Shown: one piece after another, positions 51,309-60,234 of the stretch
Layout of the letters: every line of letters starts with the position of its first letter
Position numbering within the stretch: position 1 is the stretch's first letter
Origin: JAHBNG01 sp039028975
GTDB taxonomy: Bacteria; Chloroflexota; Anaerolineae; Caldilineales; Caldilineaceae
Direction: 5' to 3'
DNA length: 64,000 nucleotides
Assembly: GCA_039028975.1 (NCBI GenBank)
Contig: JBCCHB010000051.1
Location: forward strand, 34,677 to 98,676
Translations under genes and position numbers: made by a program
Notes under the pieces: generated by a model
Seen by the model: the letters and a program-made list of their open reading frames with translations, nothing else
Database searches by the model: none
Told to the model about the DNA's origin: nothing

Positions 51309-52307
51309 CTACGAACTGGCTTTGATGGCACGAGATTGGACTGGCTGCTTGGCCGAAGAAGATAAAAATAGCAATCCACCTATTATACCCATGATCAACT
51401 GTGTAGAATAAACCAAGAGTGATAAGGAGAAGGCATCGGCTTGGAACATTCCAACTGAGCTGAAGAAAAAGACGTAGGCTACTTCTCTCACTCCTAATCC
51501 TGCAATAGAGACAGGCAACATGGTAATGAGCCAGATAATGGGTACAAAGATATAAAAATAAAAGGGCGCAACTGAAAAATCGAGAGCGTATGCGAGCGCC
51601 CATACTGAGGCGACTTCTACCCACTGTGATACAAGACAGATACCGATCAATCGCCAAATAAGCCCAGGCTGCATTCTTATTTGGTATAGGGTCTCATAGA
51701 TCTGAACTACTTTTTCCCGATTCGGATGTATAAGTGGCCAATCCAGTATAAATCGGAATTTTTGCAAGAATGGTAAATTGAACAGGAAACACCAACCACA
51801 GAAAAATAGGGCTGCCAGAACAATAATAGTGGCTATGATCGATGGGTCGCTAATGAGTTGGAAACCGACCAAAATGCCCACAAAAGTCATAAGGAAAAGT
51901 GATATAAGCCCTATAACCCGATCCAAAAATACGCTGGCGACAACATCCGTACCGGCTCCTCCTTGACGGCGTAATTCAAGCACGCGAGTTAGGTCAACCC
52001 CAACAACCTGGGGCATAAAGTTGGCAAAAAACATACCCATGAAATTGGTATTCACGACCGTCATAAATTTAATTTTATTTCCAGTTGCTACTAAAACTGT
52101 ATGGAGCCGTATTGAACCTAGAAAACCTAACGCTGCAATGTATAGGAACAAGCCAAGCAAATAATATGACAGATCAACCGTGAATAGACTGCCGAGTATT
52201 TCGCGTTCTCCAACTGTATAGATCAATATCGCAAGTAGTAAAAGACCCACAAGTATGCGAAATACGAGACTTCCGCAAAGGCTTTTAAGTGTTTTAAGAC
52301 CATTCAT
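51309..52307 (-). CDS. Flippase-like membrane protein (UPF0104/LPG synthase transmembrane type)
   Basis: A 332-residue protein with about eight hydrophobic helices. It matches the UPF0104/AglD-type family, with the hallmark NTNFMGMFFANFMPQVVGVDLTR and RRQGGAGTDVVASVFLDRVIGL strings and a C-terminal LPVSIAGLGVREVAYV. These proteins are the transmembrane part of lysylphosphatidylglycerol synthase and have been linked to lipid or glycolipid transfer. It begins 2 bases after the sulfotransferase stop, so the two form a pair. Confidence 0.85.
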   Translation of the reverse strand: MNGLKTLKSLCGSLVFRILVGLLLLAILIYTVGEREILGSLFTVDLSYYLLGLFLYIAALGFLGSIRLHTVLVATGNKIKFMTVVNTNFMGMFFANFMPQVVGVDLTRVLELRRQGGAGTDVVASVFLDRVIGLISLFLMTFVGILVGFQLISDPSIIATIIVLAALFFCGWCFLFNLPFLQKFRFILDWPLIHPNREKVVQIYETLYQIRMQPGLIWRLIGICLVSQWVEVASVWALAYALDFSVAPFYFYIFVPIIWLITMLPVSIAGLGVREVAYVFFFSSVGMFQADAFSLSLLVYSTQLIMGIIGGLLFLSSSAKQPVQSRAIKASS

Positions 52308-52309
52308 AT

Positions 52310-53383
52310 TTATATTTGTAGCGAGAGTGCCGACGCTAGTTCTCCGTGACCTTTTAGATACGCTTGCATCTTTTCAAATTTTTCGGTATCGATGCGTATG
52401 TGGTTTGTGGAACGAAAAGGCTTTAATTCTGCTCGAAGTCTCTGGGCATCATGAGTGCCAACAGGGAGCACTTGCCCAATTTTTTCTACAATGCTGGCTG
52501 GATCCTGACAAAAGTTTTCGTAGGATACAACCAGAAATCGTTCGGGACCAATGCGAGCAAATTGATCTCGTACCATTTGAGCGTGGAAGATTACCTGATC
52601 ACATACATCTTCAAGGGGATCTTTATTGGAGTCATCGCGATTGTCGTCTGGTAGATGAATGCCATAAGCAAGACTTGGATCCCCGTGGATATCATTGCGG
52701 GCGCGATATAAGGCTTGGGCATGATAGACAGGATCTCGTGTCATACAGACAAAGTATGCGTTTTCAAAGACTTCAGCGACCAGATGAGCAAAGGTATTTA
52801 GGCTGTTATTCTTGTTTATGAGTGGTCGACCCCAAGCTTCTTCAACTGCTCCGAAAAATTGGGTCATCCTTTGGACCATTGGCTCATCAATTTCCGTTGG
52901 GATGATTGAACGGTCCGTCCCAAACCAGCGATCCCAAATGTACAGCGCATCGTTAGGACCAGCAAACCCATTGGTTTTGCCATAGTAGCTTTTAAAGTCG
53001 ATATGTTGAGCAGATGTCAGAAACCGGCCAAATAGCTGATTGATAACAATCGGCGAGCGAGGAAACATGGCCGTTAGATTATTGAAATACGTTACGGGCA
53101 GATGCCGAATGAGTACTTGAGAGGCTAATGTTGTGCCTGTTCGGGGCGCACCACACACAAATATCAATGGTAAATTAGCGGAGGAGGCTTTGCGATATTG
53201 ACGACTTTCCAACGGTTGAAGCAGTAGATCCAAAGGGCTTGCTATTACCCCTAATAGTGCTGTACCTAGTGTGAATAAGGCTGTTGAGTCTCCTGAACGA
53301 ATTAGCCGTAGGAAGAGACCAAAGGGATCGTGGAATGTGGTTGGAATGTACTTTTGCAAAGATGCTCTCAGCGTATCGGCCAT
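52310..53383 (-). CDS. Sulfotransferase family protein
   Basis: A 357-residue P-loop sulfotransferase. The PAPS 5'-phosphate-binding loop is FVCGAPRTGTTLASQVL (about residues 73-89) and the 3'-phosphate site is YFVCMTRDPVYHAQALY. The C-terminal region has FLVVSYENFCQDP. It would transfer sulfate from PAPS to a hydroxyl on a carbohydrate or lipid. Its position between the tyrosine kinase and the flippase-like gene suggests that the exopolysaccharide, or a lipid carrier, is sulfated. No clear Shine-Dalgarno before ATG 53383. Confidence 0.85.
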   Translation of the reverse strand: MADTLRASLQKYIPTTFHDPFGLFLRLIRSGDSTALFTLGTALLGVIASPLDLLLQPLESRQYRKASSANLPLIFVCGAPRTGTTLASQVLIRHLPVTYFNNLTAMFPRSPIVINQLFGRFLTSAQHIDFKSYYGKTNGFAGPNDALYIWDRWFGTDRSIIPTEIDEPMVQRMTQFFGAVEEAWGRPLINKNNSLNTFAHLVAEVFENAYFVCMTRDPVYHAQALYRARNDIHGDPSLAYGIHLPDDNRDDSNKDPLEDVCDQVIFHAQMVRDQFARIGPERFLVVSYENFCQDPASIVEKIGQVLPVGTHDAQRLRAELKPFRSTNHIRIDTEKFEKMQAYLKGHGELASALSLQI

Positions 53384-53627
53384 AGCGAATGGGCAGTTCT
53401 CAATATCTGTGGCGAATTTTGATGGACTTTCGTGGACCTATCATAACATCATGTATGTGCGTTGTATCTAACAGATTAATCACAAATGGCCGCAAAACAG
53501 TTCGCTAATTGACGTGAACTGTAATAGATCCAAATGATTAAGAAAATAGGTAGAACAGTAGATTGTATGAATGCCCTGAGTTGCAAGAAGGCATACCCAT
53601 TCTATCATCTATAGCGGTGTAGAAAAC

Positions 53628-53712
53628 TAGACTCAGCTCCGTTGGAAAACAGGTGTTTAGCCCCTCTGGTCGAGCTTGGGAAAACATCTGTTTTCAAAAC
53701 GATCGCAGTATA
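53628..53712. repeat. Hairpin repeat A, full copy
   Basis: TAGACTCAGCTCCGTTGGAA to GATCGCAGTATA, 85 bp, nearly the same as the copy at 17635-17719, including the inner GAAAACAGGTGTTT / AAAACATCTGTTTTC arms and the loop CTCTGGTCGAGCTTGGG. Confidence 0.75.
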
Positions 53713-53779
53713 GGTGGATAGGGACTGGATAGTTGTGGAAGACGAAGTGTGGTGTGTGGTTACTGACAATAAACTCAGC

Positions 53780-53856
53780 CGATCGCAAAGTCAATGAGGG
53801 ACCTTTCAGCCCCTTAGGTTTGTCCTAAGCGAACCTAAGAGATGAAATTGCGATCG
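53780..53856 (-). other. Nested inverted-repeat structure downstream of the tyrosine kinase
   Basis: The outer arms CGATCGCAA and TTGCGATCG are perfect. Inside, CTTAGGTT (53813-53820) pairs with AACCTAAG (53832-53839), and GGGACC/GGCTGAAAGGTCCC-like symmetry adds a third arm. The 77-base unit starts about 65 bases after the kinase stop. It could be a terminator, a structured 3' UTR or a small RNA. No T-run marks the end. Confidence 0.4.
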
Positions 53857-53920
53857 ACTGATGTTGAGATGAGTGGCCTTGCCCTCGGTAGGGCGGCATA
53901 TTCACAGTAAGTGGTGTGAG

Positions 53921-55660
53921 TTATAGCGAAGCTGGCTCATTTTCTTTTGTTGAAGCTGATTTCGGGATACCATTATTGCCGTTTCGACCATTCAAGTCAT
54001 AGCTAGAATAGGTTGGAATGAACAATGTCTGATCTTCCTCAATGGACTCAAACCACTCGCCTTCATTCCCATAGTATTCATTATAATAATAAGTGGACTC
54101 CTGGGAACGCTCTAGACGGTTGAATACACATCCGACAAGAGGGGCATTTACCATTCGCAGTGATTCAACGGCCTGTGCTATCATTCCTTTTTTTGTTCCA
54201 TGGCTCACAACCAAAAGTACTTTATCGGCTACAGTTGAAAGTATCTGTGCATCTGTTACTGCCAAAACTGGGGGTGTATCGAAAATTACAATATCAACCG
54301 CCGATTTCACGCGATCAATCAGTAATTTCATTCGCTTCGAGCCAAGTAGCTCTGCAGGATTCGGAGGGCGTAGACCAGTTGGCATGATATACAGGTTTCG
54401 AATTTGTCGTTCAGGTGAAAAACGTAATGGTTGGGACTCCTCTAACATGATGGCGTCAATTAATCCAGGTCGTGTTGGGATGTCAAAGATCTGATGGACA
54501 CTTGACTTCCTCATGTCCGCATCAATTAATGCAACCTTGTAGCCTGCCTGGGCCATGACAATTGCTAGATTTGCTGCTGTAGTTGACTTACCCTCATTCG
54601 GCAGAGCACTAGTTACCACAATCGTTTTAAAAGGTTCATCAATATTGTCAAATTGCAGTGCGGTGCGGATTCCTCTATACGCTTCACTGAGAGGATGACG
54701 AGGCTCCCGTAGGGTAATTAATGCCTCATTGGTGCCAGTATTCTTTGTGCTTTGCTTGCCTCGTTTGGGCATGACCGCAATTGAGCCAAGTAGTGGAAGA
54801 TCAACTAATGATCTTATTTCGCGAGGTGAACGAAGGCGGTCATCCAGAAATTCGATTAAGAAAACAAATGCCAAAGCCACTAGCAAACCGGCAATAGAAG
54901 CTAATGCTGTATTGATTAGAATCCTCGGGCGTATGGGCGTTACTGGAACCTCTGCCGCCTCTACTACGGCAAGACCATCTGTTGATTGGGCCTCCGTCAA
55001 ACGAATAGATTCAAGTTGATTCCGCAAATTACGCCGATCGGTTAGTAATTCAGATAACTCGGACTGCAAAGACATAAACTCGAAATCTTCTTGAGACGTA
55101 CGAACTTCTGGTAAATCGCTTATCTGAATCTGCTTCGATCGAATATCCTCCTCTAACCCCTGTAAATCTCGTTGGAGATTTGACTTCAACCCACTATACC
55201 GATCTGTCTGCACACTATTGAGCTGAGCGCTAAAGACGCCCGGCATGGTGTTCGCTACCAGGGCCGCCAATGTTGGCGATACACTTTCAATGTCTATCCT
55301 CATGAGCTGGGTATCACGCAGAGGTGTTACTTGTCTATCGACAACGTCTTTCTTTAAGACATCAGCATCGATCTCTAGCTGGTCTGCAATTTCTACGAGT
55401 GTCGAGTTTTGTTCCATAAGCCGAGCCCAAGTCTGTGCGAGTCTTTCTAGAAAGATAAGATCTTGGACGTTTGACGCACCTTCTGGTGTACGAGCGCTAT
55501 CGATCAAGAGAGTAGTGGAAGCTCGATAAACTGGTACAATCATCGTACTCAGGGTATATGCTGTTACGGCGCTGATTAGAACACACAGAATTAATAACCA
55601 AAGCCATCGCCAAACAATCTTAAACAGTGCTTTTATTTCGGACTCAGTAGATATCTGCAT
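53921..55660 (-). CDS. Polysaccharide co-polymerase / bacterial tyrosine autokinase (Wzc-like)
   Basis: A 579-residue inner-membrane protein from ATG 55660. Two membrane helices (about 20-43 and 250-272) flank a Wzz-type coiled extracytoplasmic domain. The cytoplasmic BY-kinase domain has Walker A in TSALPNEGKSTTAAN (about 350-364), Walker A' in VALIDADMRKS and Walker B in IVIFDTPPVL. The C-terminal Tyr cluster (ESTYYYNEYYG) is the autophosphorylation site. It would set chain length and regulate polymer assembly. The start follows the phosphoglycosyl transferase stop by 7 bases; an upstream start inside that gene is unlikely. Confidence 0.92.
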   Translation of the reverse strand: MQISTESEIKALFKIVWRWLWLLILCVLISAVTAYTLSTMIVPVYRASTTLLIDSARTPEGASNVQDLIFLERLAQTWARLMEQNSTLVEIADQLEIDADVLKKDVVDRQVTPLRDTQLMRIDIESVSPTLAALVANTMPGVFSAQLNSVQTDRYSGLKSNLQRDLQGLEEDIRSKQIQISDLPEVRTSQEDFEFMSLQSELSELLTDRRNLRNQLESIRLTEAQSTDGLAVVEAAEVPVTPIRPRILINTALASIAGLLVALAFVFLIEFLDDRLRSPREIRSLVDLPLLGSIAVMPKRGKQSTKNTGTNEALITLREPRHPLSEAYRGIRTALQFDNIDEPFKTIVVTSALPNEGKSTTAANLAIVMAQAGYKVALIDADMRKSSVHQIFDIPTRPGLIDAIMLEESQPLRFSPERQIRNLYIMPTGLRPPNPAELLGSKRMKLLIDRVKSAVDIVIFDTPPVLAVTDAQILSTVADKVLLVVSHGTKKGMIAQAVESLRMVNAPLVGCVFNRLERSQESTYYYNEYYGNEGEWFESIEEDQTLFIPTYSSYDLNGRNGNNGIPKSASTKENEPASL

Positions 55661-55667
55661 AGTATTA

Positions 55668-57200
55668 TTACCGCCCCTTAAAGCCAATGACAACGCCAAT
55701 TGTCTTAAGAAGAATCTTAGTATCAATCACCAGCCCTTGGTATTTGATGTAAAAGAGATCGTATTGAAGTTTAACGGCTGTATCCTCAACAGAAGATGTA
55801 TATGAATATTGTACTTGAGCCCAGCCTGTAAGCCCAGGTTTGACAGAATGACGGGCTTTGTAAAAGGGTATTTGCTCTGAAAGAAGCTCTACAAAGTGAG
55901 GGCGTTCGGGCCGGGGACCGATGATACTCATCTCGCCTTTAAGAATATTCCAAAACTGTGGCAGTTCATCTAATCTGGTTTGCCGCAGAAATTTACCAAC
56001 AGGTGTAATTCTTGGATCATCTTCTTCTGCCCATACTGCACCGCTGAATTTTTCTGCGTCAACAATCATCGATCTGAATTTTACAATTTGAAAAGGCTTA
56101 CCTGATTTACCCGTTCGCTCTTGAAGATAGAAGAGCGGCCCTGGCGCGTAGATTCGGTTAATAATCCAAATAACCGGCAGCATGGGTATCATCATTATAC
56201 ATCCTTGAAGCCCTATTAGTATATCCAACAGGCGCCTACAAAATTCGTACAATCTGGAAATTCCGGACCGTGAGTTAGATAGCGCTGCCCCAATATTTGT
56301 ACCTATATGGTTGATTGGTATGCGCTGCATTACCGTTTCATAAAGCTCAGGCATGGTTGTCAACTCAAACCCTAAGGAACGGCACTCTACTAACACATTA
56401 AGAAGCCCTGGCTGTATTGAATCTGTATTTGTGATCGCTAATACGACTTGATCGGGCTGATATTTGTTTACAATTTGAACAAGCTCAGATGAACCTCCCA
56501 GTACTGAGATACCAGCAACCGTAGAATCTTGCTTTTGAGGATCATCATCAATAAACCCAATGATCTTGTATCCGACAATACTACCATATTCGGCTCTTAG
56601 ATCATGATGCTCATTATGTCCGAGCAGACCACCACCTCGTAGCATACTCGCTAGCTCACTGCCTGACTCGCCAGCTCCTACAACGACTACGGATTGAGGC
56701 AATCCCCACTTTGCTATGCAAATGGCGTAGACTAATCGCCAAGAAATAAGGAGAATGGTTCCAAGAGCACATATGGATAATACATCAACCCAATTTAGTG
56801 CTAAAACACGTTCAATCTGAATGATAGCCAATAAAGAGACAAGTAGGACTGCCATCGTACCTATTACCAAACGGATTGACTTTAATACGCTGGCCGCAAC
56901 GGTAAGATTATATAAACCCATCGAAAAACCAGTACAGAGCCAGACCGTAAGCAAAATAATTCCATAAATAAGAACTACTTCTTGGTACTGTATTGCGCCA
57001 AACAACGCTGGCTGTCCAATTTGTATGATTGGCAGCACAATAGCTAGAAAACTTAGAAAGACAAGAGATAAATCGACAAAGGATAATAAGAGTTTACGTT
57101 CAGAAAAACGTAAATTTAGCCGGCTAGTAGTAGTCTTGGGAATAAATGGAGTAGCAAGCTCCTGAGCAGCATTGATTCTTTGAGCACGTGAAAGATTCAT
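55668..57200 (-). CDS. Polyprenyl-phosphate phosphoglycosyl transferase (WcaJ/PssY-type initiating enzyme)
   Basis: A 510-residue enzyme that starts polymer synthesis by moving a sugar phosphate from a nucleotide sugar to undecaprenyl phosphate. Four to five N-terminal membrane helices are followed by a NAD-like central domain (VVVVGAGESGSELASMLRGG) and a C-terminal bacterial sugar transferase domain: PFQIVKFRSMIVDAE, RITPVGKFLRQTRLDELPQF, GEMSIIGPRPERP and GLTGWAQVQYSY. It is the full long form with the CoA-binding-like middle. It lies 250 bases after the GT4 gene and 7 bases before the kinase. Confidence 0.93.
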   Translation of the reverse strand: MNLSRAQRINAAQELATPFIPKTTTSRLNLRFSERKLLLSFVDLSLVFLSFLAIVLPIIQIGQPALFGAIQYQEVVLIYGIILLTVWLCTGFSMGLYNLTVAASVLKSIRLVIGTMAVLLVSLLAIIQIERVLALNWVDVLSICALGTILLISWRLVYAICIAKWGLPQSVVVVGAGESGSELASMLRGGGLLGHNEHHDLRAEYGSIVGYKIIGFIDDDPQKQDSTVAGISVLGGSSELVQIVNKYQPDQVVLAITNTDSIQPGLLNVLVECRSLGFELTTMPELYETVMQRIPINHIGTNIGAALSNSRSGISRLYEFCRRLLDILIGLQGCIMMIPMLPVIWIINRIYAPGPLFYLQERTGKSGKPFQIVKFRSMIVDAEKFSGAVWAEEDDPRITPVGKFLRQTRLDELPQFWNILKGEMSIIGPRPERPHFVELLSEQIPFYKARHSVKPGLTGWAQVQYSYTSSVEDTAVKLQYDLFYIKYQGLVIDTKILLKTIGVVIGFKGR

Positions 57201-57450
57201 CGGGGTTTACTCGCTTATATCACTACTGTTAATGACCAATAAATTTAATTGACTAGAGTTGAGTAGCGCTTGATAAGAGCTACGGTCTGGACTTATCACA
57301 ATTAGGTTCTCACCCTACTTTAGCGAATAATTGTACTCCGGACAGATTTGTGTGCAAAAGCTAATTTTTTTCTGGCTTTTAGGAGGAAGGATGAAATAAA
57401 TTGCACATATGAGAGGCTGTACACAATTGATTATAAGTCTTTTGATTTGA

Positions 57451-58611
57451 TCAATACTTAGGAGAGTTCTGAACCATTGTTGGCATCCTTGTATCCTTAG
57501 TATTAATAAATGAATGATGGTCCATTACATCCTCATACAGACTAGTGGTTTCAGTCAGCATCCGTCGAATCTCAAATTCACTATGAAATTTTTCTTTTCC
57601 CGCCGTACCCATCTGACTCCGTAATTCGGGATTTTCAATCAGCTTCCGTAATGCAATGGCCAAATCTTCTGCATTGTGAGGAGGTACAATATAACCGGTA
57701 ACTCCATCTACGACCTCTTCAGGTATACCATTGACCTTTGAGCCAACCACTGGTAACCCAGCGCGCATAGCTTCAAGAATGCTAATCGGCAACCCCTCAT
57801 AATTAGTACTTAGTACAAAAACTTGAGATTCTGACAAAATCTGCGGAACATCATTGCGGTCCCCTAGAAAATCAACCTTTTCGGTTACATCAAGCTGTTC
57901 AGCTAGCTTAATCATATCGTCCAAATAAGGTCCACTCCCCACAAACTGAACACAAAAGTTCAAATGTGACAGCAGCGCAATCGCCCTAAGTAACGTAGCT
58001 TGATCCTTCTGTTCACTAAATCTTGCTACCATGACAAGTGTCGGTGGTGATACATTTGGTTGAGCGACTTGGCAATTGAGAGCGTCAATGCCATATCGAA
58101 TTGTCTTAATGTTGGAGGGGTTGGAAACACGATTGTGAATTGCCTGTTGTCTATCATCTTCCGAGACACAGATAATTTGTCCAAGCCTACCGAGAAGTGC
58201 TTCACTACAATATGCAATCCGTCGACGAATAACAGGGTTGCCAAGGCTGAATCCCCATCCATGCGCTGTATACACCGACGGGATCCTTGCAATACGACAA
58301 CCGATTCTTCCAATGGTGCCTGCTTTGCTGCTATGTAGATGCACAAGATCAGGCTTGATGGAATCTAAAAGTTGTAGGAACTCTCGAACTGCTTTGACAT
58401 CGGTTATGGGGTTAATCGAGCGGACTAAACTGGGAAGAATATGGACGTCAATACCCAGTTTGGCAACGGAATCCGTTAACGATCCGTAAAAGCCGACGGC
58501 CAGTGACACATCGTATTGATTCCGAACCCTAGAAATCAGATCAAATACATTCCCTTGTGCACCGCCTATATCTGGTCTCGTGATTACGTACAGAATCCTG
58601 CGCTTATTCAT
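57451..58611 (-). CDS. Family 4 glycosyltransferase
   Basis: A 386-residue retaining GT-B enzyme. The N-terminal acceptor domain begins ILYVITRPDIGGAQGNVFDL, with DLVHLHSSKAGTIGRIG. The donor domain has MVARFSEQKDQATLLRA, then EGLPISILEAMRAGLPVVGS, the E-x7-E-type signature of GT4. It is the first gene of the minus-strand exopolysaccharide cluster, following a 1.6-kb AT-rich gap that probably contains the promoter. It would add an early sugar to the lipid-linked unit. Confidence 0.92.
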   Translation of the reverse strand: MNKRRILYVITRPDIGGAQGNVFDLISRVRNQYDVSLAVGFYGSLTDSVAKLGIDVHILPSLVRSINPITDVKAVREFLQLLDSIKPDLVHLHSSKAGTIGRIGCRIARIPSVYTAHGWGFSLGNPVIRRRIAYCSEALLGRLGQIICVSEDDRQQAIHNRVSNPSNIKTIRYGIDALNCQVAQPNVSPPTLVMVARFSEQKDQATLLRAIALLSHLNFCVQFVGSGPYLDDMIKLAEQLDVTEKVDFLGDRNDVPQILSESQVFVLSTNYEGLPISILEAMRAGLPVVGSKVNGIPEEVVDGVTGYIVPPHNAEDLAIALRKLIENPELRSQMGTAGKEKFHSEFEIRRMLTETTSLYEDVMDHHSFINTKDTRMPTMVQNSPKY

Positions 58612-60234
58612 GGTTAATTCTCTATCTCATATAATACTGGTCTATCCCATATTATTGGTGGTTTTCTTATGTGGAAAACGAACTTATACTTTAAGTAGGG
58701 TTATACTTGTTTCAGCGAAAAAAACTGTTCGATTTTATAGGACACACTATGTAATAGTGGTTTGCTTGATACACTATTGATCTATTTTCAATCAAAAGGG
58801 AACGTTTACTTTCGTATTAAGTATAGGAGCAAGGTAGCACTACGGCTGGCAAAAAGCTCATACAATATGCAATCATGATATGGTGTGTTGAATTAAAAGG
58901 AAATGAATTTAAAATCATTATAAAGCAATAAATTACTTAAAGGTATACAATGACTTTGCATGTGTTATACGCAAGGAGAGCTTATTATCAAGCTATTGCG
59001 GATAGTGAAGTTTCTCAAGATAAACCTTCAATTCCCTCAATAACTACATAATTACATTTTGCCTTTTTGGGCTGAGAAAATCTTTTGTTTTGGAAATTTT
59101 CTATGTTCAAAACAAATTCAACATAGAGCGTAGAACTACATTGTGTATGATACTCCAAAAGAGGAACGGCAAAACCTATCTGGTCATCAATATAATGAGG
59201 ATGAAGTTGTGCCAGTTGTCATAACAAATATCGATGCTGATTGCTGCGCGTTGGTTTGTGTTAAAACAATAAGTTTTGCGCGTAATTGTTAGGAGGATCG
59301 GGCATGTTCTAGAATCGACTTAAGTAAACACTTGATAGAAGTTTACAGTGTTTGCCTTCTTTGTCTGTTTGACATTTTGACGACTTAGTTGAAATGGTCA
59401 ATTTATAAAACCCGGGCTAAGCGCGTCGTAAACTAAATTATTCGGTACTTTTACTCTGAGAAAATACTGAAAAACTTAGTTGACAAAGTACTAAGTCGGC
59501 TCAATGATATTCAACTTTGTTTGAAAAGCTGTTTTATTCTTTCTGCCACAGTTAGATGATTTGTTTGGTCTAAATTATCTGTATTCTAAATTTATTCTGC
59601 ACTTAACATTACGTGAAAACGGCTCAGCGAAGACGCTTTTGCTCTACAAATAGCATTATAAAACAGTAATGCGTCTGATTATATTACAAATCGCTGACAA
59701 AACGGACCGCTTTTGTTGTCTAATGAGAGTAGAATGCCTCTTAGTATTTCCAATAAAATGCACTTCATTTTAGCCAGAGGAAACATTTAGCGAAGGGGCC
59801 ACATACATCTTACTTAAAAATTTCACATACTCTCCACAGGCATGCTAGCTCTGAATCACTAAATTGCTTGATCATCCTCCTCTATGGATCAGCTTTCTTG
59901 CATCAATGGTCTAAACATATAAGGAAACTGCAAGAAAAGAATATACATTATTTTGTTATACTGAAGATTGTTTGCCATTTTTGTGTTATGCGACAGTGAA
60001 ATGTTGGCCCGAGCTTTCTCTAATTTTTACTGCCCATCGTTTTGAGAACAGGTAATTTTTGCTTTTTTAGGCACCCCAGAACATATTTTTAGGCAAATCT
60101 ACGAGAATATTCAGTTATTTCCTTTCCCTGTGCCTGTGGTATCCAGGAGGCAAGAACAAATTTTATTGGTATTCTGTATAGCAGATGTTGACTGATCCTA
60201 GTCATTACAATCTGCGCTTTAAAAGGAGAATCAC
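58612..60234. other. AT-rich gene desert, 1623 bp, between divergent units
   Basis: The largest empty stretch of the window. It is markedly AT-rich and has stops in all frames. Small symmetries are present: ACTTAGT-N9-ACTAAGT near 59476, and an ACTTAGTTGA that also occurs near 59384; CTATGTT/AACATAG near 59100. A ribosome site (AAAGGAG) serves the gene at 60235. It probably contains the promoters for the exopolysaccharide cluster and the FG-GAP gene, but I cannot place them. Confidence 0.5.

Larger units (their letters stand above)
53384..53920. other. Intergenic region, 537 bp, repeat-rich
   Basis: A spacer between the tyrosine-kinase stop (53921) and the sulfotransferase start (53383). It holds repeat A at 53628-53712 and the nested hairpin at 53780-53856. 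No reading frame is convincing. Confidence 0.6.

Noticed and set aside
55245..55529. A plus-strand frame inside the tyrosine-kinase gene
   Set aside because: Shadow of a well-supported gene; Ser/Arg-rich with no ribosome site.
58612..60234. Possible CRISPR array or tRNA cluster in the AT-rich gap
   Set aside because: No regularly spaced direct repeats and no cloverleaf-type sequence were found on reading.
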